A stretch of 64,000 bases of DNA from contig NW_004457710.1 in assembly GCF_000313135.1 (NCBI RefSeq), forward strand, positions 84,663-148,662, read 5' to 3'. The position numbers and the translations under genes were made by a program. Under the pieces are notes generated by a model. It worked only from the letters and a program-made list of their open reading frames with translations, had not been told where the DNA came from and did no database searches. Below, in pieces: positions 47,664 through 59,200 of the stretch; the stretch's first letter is position 1, and the number at the start of each line of letters is the position of its first letter. The stretch comes from Acanthamoeba castellanii str. Neff. Its lineage: Eukaryota > Discosea > Longamoebia > Acanthamoebidae.

Positions 47664-48509
47664 CACTGCGTCACCAGAGACGCGTGGGACCCGGGACCGA
47701 GCAGGAGGAGCTAGAAGATAAGTTGGTAGACTTTAGCTTTGTGTGGTCTTCACCCCTTCAAGCACCTTTAGTGAGATCTGCACCTCGGCCTGAATACGTC
47801 GTTGGTGAAGAGGCTGGGATTGGAAGTCAGATCATTGGCCCTCCGCCTCGGCCCTGGGCACTCGCCCGACCAAGGTACCAGTGTATTTTAGCCACGGCCT
47901 GGGCCTGGAGCTTTTGGGTTTGTGGGCAGCGGCGGCTGAGTCGCGCGGCAGTAGGCGGTCCCAGAGGCAAACGCCGACGCGGTCTTGCCGTGTGCTTCTT
48001 GTTACCGAGCGTGTCATTTACGCTGGGCTCGTCGTCGTTGTTGCTGCGGGAGATGATGAAGCAGGACCAGCTCGGTCGACGTTCAAAAGCGGCTCTACGT
48101 CGCCCAGCACGAGAAGCAGACCTCCACCGCCTCAAAGTGTTGAAAGAAGAACACCTCACAGCGAGATTGGACAGATCTGCCGGTGAAATGACGTTGCATG
48201 GTTTCTGGTGGAGGATACCGTGCAACCAATCGCATCCATGTACCTTTAATAGTGCTTGGAGAAGATTGAGAAATGAAGTGGGAACTACAAAAAGTGGGAA
48301 AGTTGTGCTGGGAACCACTTCCACCGAGCCACTTCGGGCGAACCAGATTGGCTCATCATTTTTGGGGAACACCCCGTAACGGCCGTCATGAGCTCCGTCC
48401 TGCCAGCTACAAAACCTCTTTCACCACGTCCAACTCACAGTCAAACACGTTGCCCACCAGCCAACAAGCCAACACACCAGCCTTATTCTCTCCCTTTGCC
48501 CCGACCACC
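47664..48509. other. Interval with open frames on both strands, no recognised gene
   Basis: Downstream of the likely F-box stop. A plus frame stays open from 47573 to 48379 and a minus frame from 48372 to 47827; neither resembles a known family. The minus frame has a GTACCTTGG donor-like site and moderately protein-like stretches (GCDWLHGILHQKPCNVI). The last 130 bp are probably the leader of the GTPase gene. It could be an extended 3' part of the F-box gene, an unknown minus-strand gene, or spacer. Confidence 0.35.
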
Positions 48510-49777
48510 ATGCAATCACTGGAGCAAGTGCTCGACCACATCCCCGCGCAGTGGGCCAGGGACGCTGGACAGTTCTTTCAAGACAAGATCGTGGAAATCA
48601 CCCAGACCCCAGTGAAGGTACGTACTACTTCTCTTTCTTTCTTTCTTTCTTTGCTTCATGCAAGACACCTAACTAACTTTTAATTTTGATGTGCCTCGCA
48701 ACCAAAAAGGTGGCCATCTGTGGCGAGTCCGGCACGGGCAAGTCAACGCTCATCAACACCCTGCGCGGCTTGCCGCCACCGCCGCTCGGTTGGGTGCCCC
48801 CGTCGGACGACCCCACCCTCCCCGCGCAGGTGGACATCGAGGAGTGCTCGATGGAGCCACGGGCCTATCGCCACCCCGCCTTCCCTTCGGTCGAGTTCTG
48901 GGACCTGCCGGGGTGCGGCACCGTCAACTTCCCAATCGAGGAATACGCCGAGCGAGTGGGGTTGGCCATGTTCGACTTCTACATCATCATGGACTGCGGC
49001 CGCTTCAGGAGTACGGACGTCTTCCTGGCGAACCTGATTGAAGTGGAGTACCGCAAGCCGTTCTTCTTCGTGCGCTCCAAGGTCGACGTGGACGTCGACA
49101 GCGAGAGACGGCGCGCCAAGGCCAACCGCGTGCCATTCGACCCGAAGCAGGTCCTCGAGAAGCTGCGCAGCGGCAACATCAAAAAGACTCTGGGAAATCG
49201 GGCTGACCAGGCACGTGCATCGTTCCCCTGGCATCATGTGTTTTACAGATGCGGTGTGATGGCATGATCTTGTATGTCTGATAATCTGTGTGGTGTGGCA
49301 ACAACAACCTTTATAGGTGTTCTTCGTGAGCGGGCACTTGGAGGATGCACAGTTGTACGACCTCCCTCTCCTGCAGAAGGCCGTGGTCGAGTCTCTGCCA
49401 AGCAAGGCCCAACGCAACATGCTTCTCTTGTCCCTGTCGTCCTGGAGCCGTGAGATGATCGAGGACAAGTACCGGGTGCTCCAGGCGCAGACGCTTCTCT
49501 TTGCCGGGCCTCGGCAGTGGCGGCTGCGGTACCCATTCCGGGCCTCTCGATCGCCGTCGATATGGGCATCCTCGTAGGCATGGCGCGCCACTTCGTGAAC
49601 GCGTTCGGCCTGAGCGAGCAGAACGCCATCGCGCAGGGTCTCATGGAGAACGCCAGCAGCGCGGAGAGGGTGCGGCTGATCCTGTCGACCACCGCCAAGT
49701 ACGCCACGACCAAGGGGGTCATGGCGCTGCTCAAGGTCTGTGCCACGCAGACCGCGGTCGAGGAGGTGGCCCGGTAA
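48510..49777 (+). CDS. Immunity-related GTPase (IRG)-like protein, reading frame broken twice
   Basis: IRG GTPases are large membrane-associated GTPases; in vertebrates many are interferon-induced. The start at 48510 (MQSLEQVLDHIPAQW) leads into exon 2 with G1 (CGESGTGKSTLINTL), G3 (EFWDLPGCGTVNFP) and G4 (VRSKVDVD). Then come SGHLEDAQLYDLPLLQ and, after a break, VPIPGLSIAVDMGILVGMA and IPFVGSAVAASISFATTY, both typical of the IRG C-terminal helical region. The frame needs one more base at a GGG run near 49505 to join AQTLLFAG to SAVAAAVPIPG. An in-frame TAA at 49775-49777 then interrupts EEVAR before IPFVGSAV; conserved-looking sequence continues to about 49920, where AATAAA occurs. It is either a recent pseudogene or two base errors. 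Confidence 0.65.
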
Positions 49778-49997
49778 ATTCCGTTCGTGGGCTCCGCAGT
49801 GGCCGCCTCGATCTCCTTCGCCACCACCTACACCATGGGCCGCATGCTGCTCGACCAGATCAAGGTGCAGGCTGAGGCCTTCGCCGACTCGTCACCAGAG
49901 TGGCAGGGTTGGACGATTGAAATAAAACGAGGTGTTTTCTGGCATTATTTTTGCGGACAATATAAAAAGAAGCAGCAGTTTTTATTGTTAATATGAA

Positions 49998-50956
49998 ATG
50001 GAGAGTTCGCGGGCATCGTCACTGTCGCGTGTGGTGAAGGTCGTGATTGGCACCACGAACCCGGCCAAGAGGGCAGCGGTGGCCACAGTGCTGGACAAGC
50101 TGTTCCCCAGCGGCAGCCAACTCCTGGCCGTCTCCGTGCCCTCCGGAGTCTCCGCCCAGCCCTTCGACGTCCACGAGACCGTACCCCCAATTTTCTTCTT
50201 CTCTACTTCCCTGCTTCGCGTTGAAGCTCCGGAGCAAAATAAATAAATAATAATAAATAACCTAAGTAACTAATTTACATAATTTTCTTTATGTGCAGAT
50301 GGCAGGCGCCCGACAGAGAGCACAGGCATGCCTGAAGGAGGTCCCTGACGCTGACTAGTTGCGTGCACCCTCTCGCAGAGACGCCACGACCAGCATCGTC
50401 TAGCGTGAGAAGTGGATTTGGTTTGGGCTCACCTCCGTGGTTGTGTGGACTGCAGCGGCGTGGGTCTCGAAGGAGGGTTGGAGCTCATCGGCGAGCGGTA
50501 CTTCGAGTGCGGCTGGGTATGCGTTCTCTGTGTGTCGTGTCGTGTCGTGTCGTGTCGTGTTGCGTGTGTGTCATGTGAGTTTGGTGCAAACACTTGCAGT
50601 GGTTGGTCGTGCGTCTCTAAAACCCCAACACAGATCTGCGTGGCGGACCGGGAGGGCAGGCTGGGCTGGGGCAGCAGCGCGCGGTTCGAGCTCTCGGCCA
50701 AGCTCGTGGCGATGCTCAAGGAGGGCAAGGAGCTGGCCGACGTCATCGACGAGGTCAGCGGCAAGTCCGACGTGCGAAGCAATGAAGGCGCCATGGGCAT
50801 TGTCACCAACCTCTCGGTACATCCTCCCACCTATAACACGTTACCTTAGGCACCATCTCACATTCCGCCCACTACCGGCAGAGAGCCGAGGCCTACTCGC
50901 ACGGGGTCTGGTTTGCGTTCGCTCCCTTCATCTCACCGCTCAAGTACTGGGAATAA
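49998..50956 (+). CDS. Inosine/xanthosine triphosphatase (YjjX/NTPase_I-T family)
   Basis: Hydrolyses non-canonical purine triphosphates (ITP/XTP), keeping them out of nucleic acids. The start is the ATG at 49998 (MESSRASSLSRVVKV). Family motifs are spread over five short exons: VVIGTTNPAKRAAV, GVSAQPFDVHET, GARQRAQACLKEVPDAD, YGVGLEGGLELIGERYFECGW, GRLGWGSSARFEL, ADVIDEVSGKSDVRSNEGAMG and RAEAYSHGVWFAFAPFISP. The end is KYWE at 50956. The donor of intron 2 reads GTTGCG and lies inside the Tyr codon of DYGVG, giving a TAG-like sequence at the junction that is not a true stop. Length of about 180 residues fits the family. Confidence 0.8.
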
Positions 50957-51184
50957 GCGCATTCTCCGCATTCTCTGAGTGCTCAGTGTGAAATTCCAGA
51001 ACGATTCGGTAGAAACACGCCGTAGTGCTGACGTGGACCTGGGTTGGGAGATTTTGGTTGGCGGGAAAGGCAGCTGGGAATTCCAGTGCGCTAGCCAGAG
51101 GCGCTACACGGACCCCAGTCCTGCTAGTGTGGTTCCTTTCCCCAACTAACGTTGCACCAGAAAAGAACAGCCCACCCCATCACA

Positions 51185-52981
51185 ATGAGCTACCATCAGC
51201 AGCACCAACATCAACAACACCAGCATTCAACCCCCTTGATCGACTTCTCATCCCCTCTCCCAACCCCAGTCCCACCACAACCGCCCATGCAGCAGTACCA
51301 GCAGCAATCCTTCCTCCCCTCTCCCTATATGAGCCAGGAACAGAAACCGCTCCACAATCTCTCCTACGCGCCCTACAACCCCTCCCTCCCCTCTCCTCCC
51401 CTCACCCCTGGCTCCCTGGGTGGCAGCAGCCCCTACGTCGCCTCCAGCCTCCCCAACTCCACATTCCAGCCCTTCCCCTACCCCTCAGGCTTCACACAGC
51501 AGATGCCTCAGTCTGGGCCGGCCTTCACAGCCGCCTTCAACCCTCTGCTCGTCTACGGCTCCAACTCGACCACCTACGGCAGCAGCACCAGCACGACCAT
51601 GACCTACACGGGGACCGGCAGCGGTGCAGTGCCCACGACGACCGGTGCACCCTATCTCTATCCCGCAAGCGCGAGCCTGGCGCCCGCCGCGCCCGCCTTC
51701 AGGCCGGCCGCCGCGCCGCAGCTGACGTCGAGCCAGCCGTGGCAACCGCAGCTGACTCAGCCCCAGTACCAGGCGGCGCGGCCTCATCGTTGTCATCGCC
51801 ATCATCGTCGATGGGTGCGCAATCGGTGGCGCCGCTGCTACAGCAGCAAATGACGGCCTCAGCCGCGCCGTCGGCTCCGACCGCAGCGGCCTTTTGGCAG
51901 CCTCTGGCGTCGCCGTCCTCGTCTGCGCCGCTCGTCGCACCTCCGCCGCCGCCGCCCGCCCCGCCGGCCGCCATTCCTCGCTCCGGCCCGTCGGCGACCA
52001 GCAGCAAGCAGCCCTCCGCCTCGCTCCAGAGCCAACTGCAACAGACTCGCCTGGCGAGCGGCGGCTCCTCGGCGTCATCTGTCTCACGCTCGTCCTGGTC
52101 CACTTCGCGTTCCGTTTCTTCGTCGTCGTCGTCGACCACCCGCCGCTCGGCCTCCACCGCGCCATCGTCGTCGCTGCCATTCTCGCCGCCGCCGGCTGCG
52201 CGCGGCCCGGCGACCTCCACCGGGGCGGCGCCCGGCCAGCGCTCGAGCGTGAAGCAGCTCGCGGCGCAGCTCGGCTCGTCGTTGGGCATCTCCACACCAC
52301 AGCCGACACCGGTGGCCAGCGCCCCGGCCCCGCGCCCGGCCCACGGCGCGTCCTCGGCGCGTCCTCTGCCGCAGCACCAGCAGCCGCAGGGCACGGAGGG
52401 CGGCGAGCCCCGACTGATGCTGCCCAAGGGCGGGACCGACGAAGCGCTCCTGCCCATGGCCATGGGCCAGGCCCTCGTCTGGAAGCAGTGGGAGGGTACC
52501 GCCTGCCTCAAATTCCTCCGGACGTGGCGTGTGTGTGTGTGTGTCGTGCGCTCACCAATGCGTGTCGTGTCGTGCGTGCGCAGATAAGGGCACCACCTAC
52601 CACAATGACGCGGAGCTGGCCCAGAGGCTGCAGGCCGAGCAGGATCGGGAGGACGCCCGGAAGCGCGCCGAGGCGCGCAGCAGCGCCCGCGGCCCGTCGA
52701 CGTCGACCGCAGTCTCCGACGTCCAGCTTGCCCGGATGCTCCAGGAGGCCGAGCGCTCGGGCGCCGCTGCCCCGCGCCCCGCCGCGACCACCCTCAACGC
52801 CCAGGGCCTCACCGACGCCGAGATCGGTAGCCCCGCCTCGGCTCTCGACTTCCTCTCTTCGAGGGTCTCATCGTGTGCCTTGTGTCGTGTGTGTGTCGTG
52901 TGTGCAGCGGCGGCGCTGCAGGAGGAAGAGGAAGCCATGGCCCGCGCGCGCCTTCGACGGAACCAGCGGACCAACTATTAG
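51185..52981 (+). CDS. Low-complexity Pro/Gln/Ser-rich protein with three UIM-like helices
   Basis: The start is the ATG at 51185 (MSYHQQHQHQQHQH). The first 450 or so residues are a disordered Gln/Pro/Ser/Ala-rich region. The C-terminal third has three short amphipathic helices of similar pattern: NDAELAQRLQAEQDRE, SDVQLARMLQEAERSG and LTDAEIAAALQEEEEA. These resemble ubiquitin-interacting motifs (acidic-x-x-L-A-x-x-L-Q-E). It ends QRTNY at 52981. A frame change near 51,775 joins the QPQYQAA frame to the SSLSSPSSSMG frame; one missing base would explain it, and I see no convincing intron there. Introns at 52.50-52.58 and 52.83-52.91 kb hold TGTCGTG repeats. Function is not known; ubiquitin binding is inferred only from the motif pattern. 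Confidence 0.6.
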
Positions 52982-53053
52982 ACGGAAGGAAGAGAAAGAA
53001 AATGAAATAACGAAGCACCAAAATCCAGATAAAAAAAAATTGATAAAAAGAAG

Positions 53054-54384
53054 TTACTGGTGGGGAGGAAGGGAGAGGGCGTAGAGGTGGAAGAAGGGCA
53101 CCGGGTTGAGGTGTCCCATCGGAGACTCCTCGGCCTTGGCCCACGCCTCCCGTCGCAGCTGTGCCCTCGCCCCTGCAGGCCAGTGGTTGGTGGTGAGATC
53201 GATGATGATCGTGTGACGACACGCAACATGCGGCACACACGACACGACACGACGCGACACGACGCGACACGACACGACACGACACACGACCAGTACCGAA
53301 ATGGTCCTCGAAGTAAAAGGCGCGCTTGTCCGATTGGCTGACGCATAGGTACAGGCCGCCTCGGCGCGTCACCCGCTCGATCTCGCCGAGCAGCGCCTCG
53401 ACCTGCACCCACCCATCCACCACCACTGAGACAGACGTCTGTCCACGGCTGACGGACTGACGGGGCCGTACCACGCGCACAACCTCGGGATGGCAGAGGA
53501 GAGCATCGAACGTGCCCTTGTCGATCACCACATCGAACGACCCATCTGACCTGGCTCGTGTAAGTGCGTGTTTGGTGTGTGTCGTGTGTCGTGTGTCGTG
53601 TGTCGTGTGTCGTGTGTCGTGTGTCGTGTGTCGTGTGTCGTGTTTCAAACCTGAAAAGAGAGCTCGCATGTCGGTGGCATCGCCCAGGATGTATTGAGCT
53701 GCGGCTTGGCCGCGTATCTGGCCTGCATGTAGCGGATGACGTTGGCGGAGAAGTCGAGGCACGTCACGCTCTCAAAGCCGTCCATCTCCACCATATCCTC
53801 GCCCAGGCGCGAGTTACCTGCCCCCCTACGTCAGCACACCGCACACGACCGCACGACACGCACCAATGACACGCACCGAGCGCACACGCACGCACCACAG
53901 CCGATGATGAGGACGCGGAGTCGGCGGATCTGGGCCATCGTGGCGTCGTCGAGCGACACCTGCGGCTCTTGGCCTCTCCCCGCATCCACCGCCCCGGCGA
54001 GGTGGCACAGCAGCACCTCGCGAAACCGCGCGTAGGACTCGTACCTGGTGTCGCGTGCGGTGCGTGCGGTGGGCGTGTTGCGTGGTGAGTGCGGTGCATG
54101 TCGTGGTCAAGGAAGGCGGTGTGAGGGGTTGCGTACCACTCCCAGGGTTCGGTGTCGGGCGTGAGCTCTGCATACTCATCGTCCTACACGCTCAATATGT
54201 TAATGAATAAAAATAATTACATCACTAATAAACATATAAAAACAAATAAATTTCCCACCCAATATCGTGCACTTGCGAAGGTGATGTCTTCTTGCGGCCC
54301 GATGGCCACCGAGGTTCCTGGTTGGTGCAGGTCTTCCTCATCTTCGCTCCATTCTTCCTCCGCTTGTGGTTGCGTTGGGTTCAT
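53054..54384 (-). CDS. Class I SAM-dependent methyltransferase (EEF1AKMT4/METTL13-like)
   Basis: The start is the ATG at 54384 (MNPTQPQAEEEWSED), with an acidic leader and DITFASARYW. Next come PDTEPWEWY and a segment YARFREVLLCHLAG. The SAM-binding site reads RVLIIGCGNSRLGEDMVE, then VTCLDFSANVIRYMQARY, and the post-motif acidic loop FDVVIDKGTFDALLCHPE. Later strands are EIERVTRRGGLYLCVSQSD, and the end FFHLYALSLPPHQ lies at 53054. The order and the KGTFDAL motif are typical of METTL13/EEF1AKMT4 enzymes, which methylate lysines of elongation factor 1A; the substrate here is inferred. Seven or so exons, with introns rich in CACGACA repeats. The 3' end is convergent with the UIM-like gene, about 70 bp away. 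Confidence 0.8.
53574..53643. repeat. (GTGTGTC)n-type minisatellite in a methyltransferase intron
   Basis: About eight tandem copies of a TGTGTCG-like 8-bp unit in one intron; the same motif appears in single or few copies in most introns of the window. Confidence 0.9.
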
Positions 54385-54753
54385 TTCTGCGCTGTTTTCT
54401 TTTCTTCTTTTCTTGATTTACTTTTGTTGTGGTTGCTAACGAGCCAAGCTCCTCAATTCATTACGGAGTAACGTGTGAGCGGAGTTGTTAGGCGCCAATA
54501 GTACTGGCAATGTTAGCCCTTCACTTATCTTATCGACTGCAGTACATCCAAAATCAATCGATCGATCGATCTCCCAGACTGTCACTCATTCTTTTACGCA
54601 TCTGCATCATCAACTGCGCAGATAATTGAGTCGTTCGATTCTGTCTTTCCTTTTTCTGCTGATCTATTTTATCGATCCTTCTTCGGTAACGAGCTGCTTC
54701 CGAATCGAACTGCTCATCCCACGCTCAACCGAAGCCATAGAGAAACGTAGAAG
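54385..54753. other. Divergent intergenic region between methyltransferase and PEDS1
   Basis: 369 bp, AT-richer than the coding DNA, with no open frame of note. It contains an (ATCG)4 run near 54557 and presumably the two promoters. No recognisable TATA box or RNA gene. Confidence 0.5.
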
Positions 54754-56130
54754 ATGGAAGTGATAACAAACGTGGAGGACGACTGCGGGCAGACCACGAA
54801 GGCGAGCTCGACGTCGTCAACGCTTCGGTTTGGCGTGTCGGCCATTCCATCATCAGTGATCTCCACCGGCGACGAAGGCGAAGAATCGTCCGAGGAGGAT
54901 GGCGCCTCGACTTCATCCTCTTCTTCAAAATCGCTCGCGATGGAAAAAATCTCGGGAGCCTCTACGTCGAAGATCATCGATGCAAATGCTGTTGTCGATA
55001 CTGGCGAGAATGATGATGGTGATGGTGAAACCTCGTCCACCCCATCAGACCTCCTGCTGCCCGACTGGAAGACGCGATCTCTCCAGCGCAAGCAGAAGGC
55101 GGCCTACTTGGCCTCGCAGTACCCGCCCGCCAAGCAGCGTCTCGACAAGGCCCTCTCCTTCATCTACTGCTTCGTCATGATGCGCCTCTTCTACAACCTC
55201 CTGTCGTCGCTCTCGTCGCTCAGCTCGCTCGTCGCCCTCCTCTCGGCCTTCGCCCTCGCCGCCCTGTGGGCCGACTTCGTGTCGGGCATGCTCCACTGGG
55301 CCTGCGACACCTACGGCTCCGTCGACACCCCCGTTGTCGGCAAACTCCTCATCAGGTGCGTGTGCGCGTGTGTGCGTGCGTGTGCGGTGTGAGCTGATGG
55401 CACGATGATGCCACGATGATGATGACGGATGATGCAGGTCGTTCCGCGAGCACCATATCGACCCGACGGCGATCACGCGTCATCCGTTCTTCGAGACCAA
55501 CGGCAACTCGATCCTGGCGACGCTGCCCTTCGCCGTGATCCTCGCCTTCAACCCGCCCACCGCGGCCTCGGGCGGGTTCTACTACTTCCTCATGTGCTAC
55601 CTCACCTGCTCCACCCTCCTCCTCTCCTTCACCAACCAGGTAACCACCCGCGCGTGCGTGGTGCTGTGTGCGGTGGCGTGTGCGGTCGTGTTGCTTTGCG
55701 CCAGGCGCTCATCTTTTTTCATGTTTCGAATCAAACAGATTCACAAGTGGGCGCACTCGCACGAGCCGCCGAGCGCCGTCCGTGCCCTGCAGAAGATGGG
55801 CGTCATCCTCGAGGGCCGGTACATTTCTCTCGCACGACTCGCACGACACGCACAGCACAGCACGACACGCACGGCGCACTACCTTGTTTCTTTCTTGCTT
55901 CTTTGTCTGACGCGTGCGGGTGTTGGGGGGTGAGCAGAGCGCACCAGAAGCACCACTTCCGGCCGTACGACCGCGACTACTGCATCACCACCGGGTGGCT
56001 CAACCCGCTCTTCGAGAAGATCGACTACTGGCGCAGGATCGAGGACGCCATCCAGAGCGTCACCGGCGCCGTGCCCCGCAAGGACGACCAGAACTGGTCG
56101 CAGCCCGGCGCAGCCCCCAAGCAAGACTGA
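54754..56130 (+). CDS. PEDS1: Plasmanylethanolamine desaturase (Kua/TMEM189/CarF family)
   Basis: Introduces the vinyl-ether double bond of plasmalogens in the ER membrane. The start is the ATG at 54754, followed by an acidic, Ser-rich leader of about 95 residues that is longer than usual. The membrane domain has two hydrophobic stretches (ALSFIYCFVMMRLFYNLL, LVALLSAFALAALWADF) and the family's histidine motifs: GMLHWACDTYG, REHHIDPTAITRHPFFETNG, QIHKWAHSHEPP and AHQKHHFRPYDRDYCITTG. It closes with NPLFEKIDYWRRIE and a short tail ending PKQD at 56130. Four exons. The eight or so metal-binding His residues seen in the family are present. AATAAA follows at 56157. Confidence 0.92.
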
Positions 56131-56156
56131 ACTCGACAATTATTTATATATTAAAT

Positions 56157-56162
56157 AATAAA
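56157..56162 (+). terminator. Polyadenylation signal of PEDS1
   Basis: AATAAA 27 nt after the PEDS1 stop codon, in an AT-rich run. Confidence 0.5.
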
Positions 56163-56284
56163 ATAATAATTGGTGACTGTCGACAGGTAATTTCAGTTTT
56201 AACTGCGTTTTTTAATTGTGCATAAAGTGAATTTATTTTTGTAGATCAAATCACATTGATTGGGGGCAGGACGTTGGAAGGGAG

Positions 56285-59200
56285 ATGGATTTGCAGAAGC
56301 GGTTGATATCGAAGCAATGGCAGGACCGCATCAAGGCCTACGAAGATCTGGGCGACCTCCTGGTGCGGGACGTCGGGGGCGACGCGGTGGCCCGCTACGC
56401 GCCCTTTCTCAAGCGCATGGTGGCCGACACCGCCAACCCGCGCGCCCAGGAGGCCGCACTCTCCACCCTCGTCTCCTTCCTCCAGCACCTCGCCACCCTA
56501 CGTGACCCATCGCGGTATGTACTACTCCCTCCCTCTTTTTCCTCTACTTCTGCTTTTTCCATTTTTTTTTACAAACAATAGTGGCTCTACGCGACCACAG
56601 AGCGTGTCCTGCCGAGCTGAGGAACCAGGTGGGCGAGACCTCGCTCGCGCTGGTGGACAAATGCCTCGCCGGACGATCGACGACCAAGGAGAAGGCCATC
56701 CAAGCGCTCCTCCTCTTCATGCAGATCGGAGCTGTCGAACCCGTCCTGGTGTGCTCGCCCACTCCACCCGGCCTGCTGTGTGGCATTCACTTACCAAATA
56801 TATATGTGTTGTGTGTGTTGTGTGCGTCGTGCATAGAACCAACTGCTCAAGGGCTGCCAAAACAAGGTGGCCAAGGTGGCAGCCAGCTGCCTTTTCTGCT
56901 TGAAGGAAGCCATCAGGTGCAGCGCTCGCACGCGCATTGACAGAATGCAACAGTAGCTGCTTGGTTGGTTGATTGGTTGGTGCTGACTACCGAGGTCATC
57001 GATTCCAGGCTGTTCGGCGCGCCCAGCCCCATAGCGCCGGAGCCCGTGCTGCCCATATTGAAGGCCAGCTTTGATCACAGCGTGCAGGAGGTGCGCACCG
57101 AGGCCCTGCAGCTCACCGTCGAGTTCCATTCTTGGCTCGGCTCCTCCTTCGACGCCTCCATTCAAGGTATTGCACACGGCACACGACACACGACATAAGA
57201 CGCACATGACACACGGCACGACACGCAACACGCGACTCAAGTGGTACGTGTGTCCCACGTGTCAGACATGCAGCTGCGACCGGCGCAAATCAAGGAGCTG
57301 GAGGCGGCCTATGAGGCCAAGGCGACCAAAGACCCCACTCCGCCCACACCTGAGCGGAAGGTCCTGCACTGCTCCGGCGGAAAAATCACCACCCGTACCA
57401 CCCCACAACCCCTCTCTACACGACGAGTTGCGCGTGTGTCGTGTTTGCGTGTGTGTCTGTGTGCGATGGCACTTGACCGGGTGTACCGCACAGGAACGCC
57501 AGGGGACAGCCAGAAGAGGTTGTCATCGAGTCGCGACGAAGATGAGCTGTCTCGAGAGTTGGAGGCTGCGGCAAGTGAGGGTTCGTTCTCCCTGGATGCC
57601 GTGGACGAGTCCAGCAGCAGCTTCGACAACGGAGTGCCCGTCGAGATACTGGTCCCTGGCCAACCCAGGTACGACACGCACACGCACACGCACACGCACA
57701 CGCACACGCACACGCACACGCACACGCACACGCACACGCACACGCACACGCACACGCACACAAAACCCCTCAACCTCCGGTGCACACGCAGGGAGGAAGA
57801 GGCGCGCGTTGGTAAGCTACCGAAGCGGGAGTGGAAGGAGACGTCGAATCTCCCGCCCATCAGTCTGCTGTCCATGCTCACGACCGAGTGGTATCGTGAG
57901 ATGGTACGAACACCAACATCGCCGCGACACGTGTATCGTGCCACGTACCAGCTGACGGGCAATACTCGAATCAGACCACGGGCGTATGGCAGAAGCGGAA
58001 GGAGCAGCTGGACAACCTCGTTTCGTGGTGCGGCACCCCGCCGCAGCGCCTGCAGACTGGCGACTACACCAAGCTCATCAAGACGCTACGTGAGGTGCGA
58101 ACTCAAACTCCAAACCATGTACGAAGCCAGCGAGCGCTCACTCACACTCGCACACCCCGCATACACGACCAACGACACGACCAACGACACGACCAACGAC
58201 ACGACCAACGACACGACACGACACGACACGACACGACACGACACGACACGACACGACACGACCCGACCCGACCCGACCCGACCCGACCCGACCCGACCCG
58301 ACCCGACACAGATGCTGGGCGACAGCACGACTACGACGGTCGTGGCCGCCAGCGCGATCAAGGCCATCGGGGCGCTGGCCAAGGGCCTCGGGCGCGACTT
58401 CCTCCCGTACGGCAAGAAGCTGGTGCCCATCCTCCTGGACGACTTCAAGACCAAGAAGTCCCTCGTCGGCGCCGTCATCCACGACGTGCTCGACGACATG
58501 CACAACTCCTGCTTCTCCATCTCTGGCACGTTGCAGCTTTCCTTCTTTTATTTACTTATTGTTATATTATTAGTATTATTATTTAGATAGATATGATATT
58601 TGTTGATTTTATCCATCTAAATTCTTTTATTGTTCTTCTTTTATGAACTTATTTCCATTTTATGGCTAATTACTTGACCGTGCAGATATCACCAATGAAG
58701 TGGGCGAGGGATTGACACACAAGGTGCCCCGCGTGCGCAGCGAGTGCCTCAAGTGGCTCAAGCGCTGCGTGGCCAACACTCAGGGCGCGACCGTGACCAA
58801 CCTGGGTCCGCTGTCGGAGCTCCTCCTCAAAGTACGAACACGAACCTCTTCGTTCTTTCGCTTTCGCTCTTTCTTCTTTTTCTCTCTTTGTGCAATCGTC
58901 GCACCCCCTAACCACCTGCTCGACAGTGCGTCGACGACAGCCAGGCGGAGGTGCGGGACGGCGCATATGCGGTCATCAGCCTCCTCCACAAATTCCACGG
59001 CGACGCCCTTACCCAGGAGCTCTCTGAGGGCGACCTAGACCGCGCGCGGTACGCCACTCATTTCTATTGCTTAATTCCACTCCGATCCGCTGAACTGTCG
59101 TGTGTGTGTGGTGTGTGTCGTGCGTGCAGATTGAGTAAGCTGAAGGAACTGACCCGAAGCGGCAGTGGCGTGCTGGGTGCGTCACCGTCGAGCGGCGGCG

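Noticed and set aside
49775..49858. Intron explaining the TAA in the IRG-like gene (GTAAAT to CAG at 49858)
   Set aside because: It would remove the conserved IPFVGSAVAASISFATTY helix, so a stop or base error is more likely.
57675..57761. CACACG array as a Thr-His repeat protein or CRISPR array
   Set aside because: It lies between a good donor and acceptor inside a TOG gene, has a 6-bp unit and no spacers; it is an intronic satellite.
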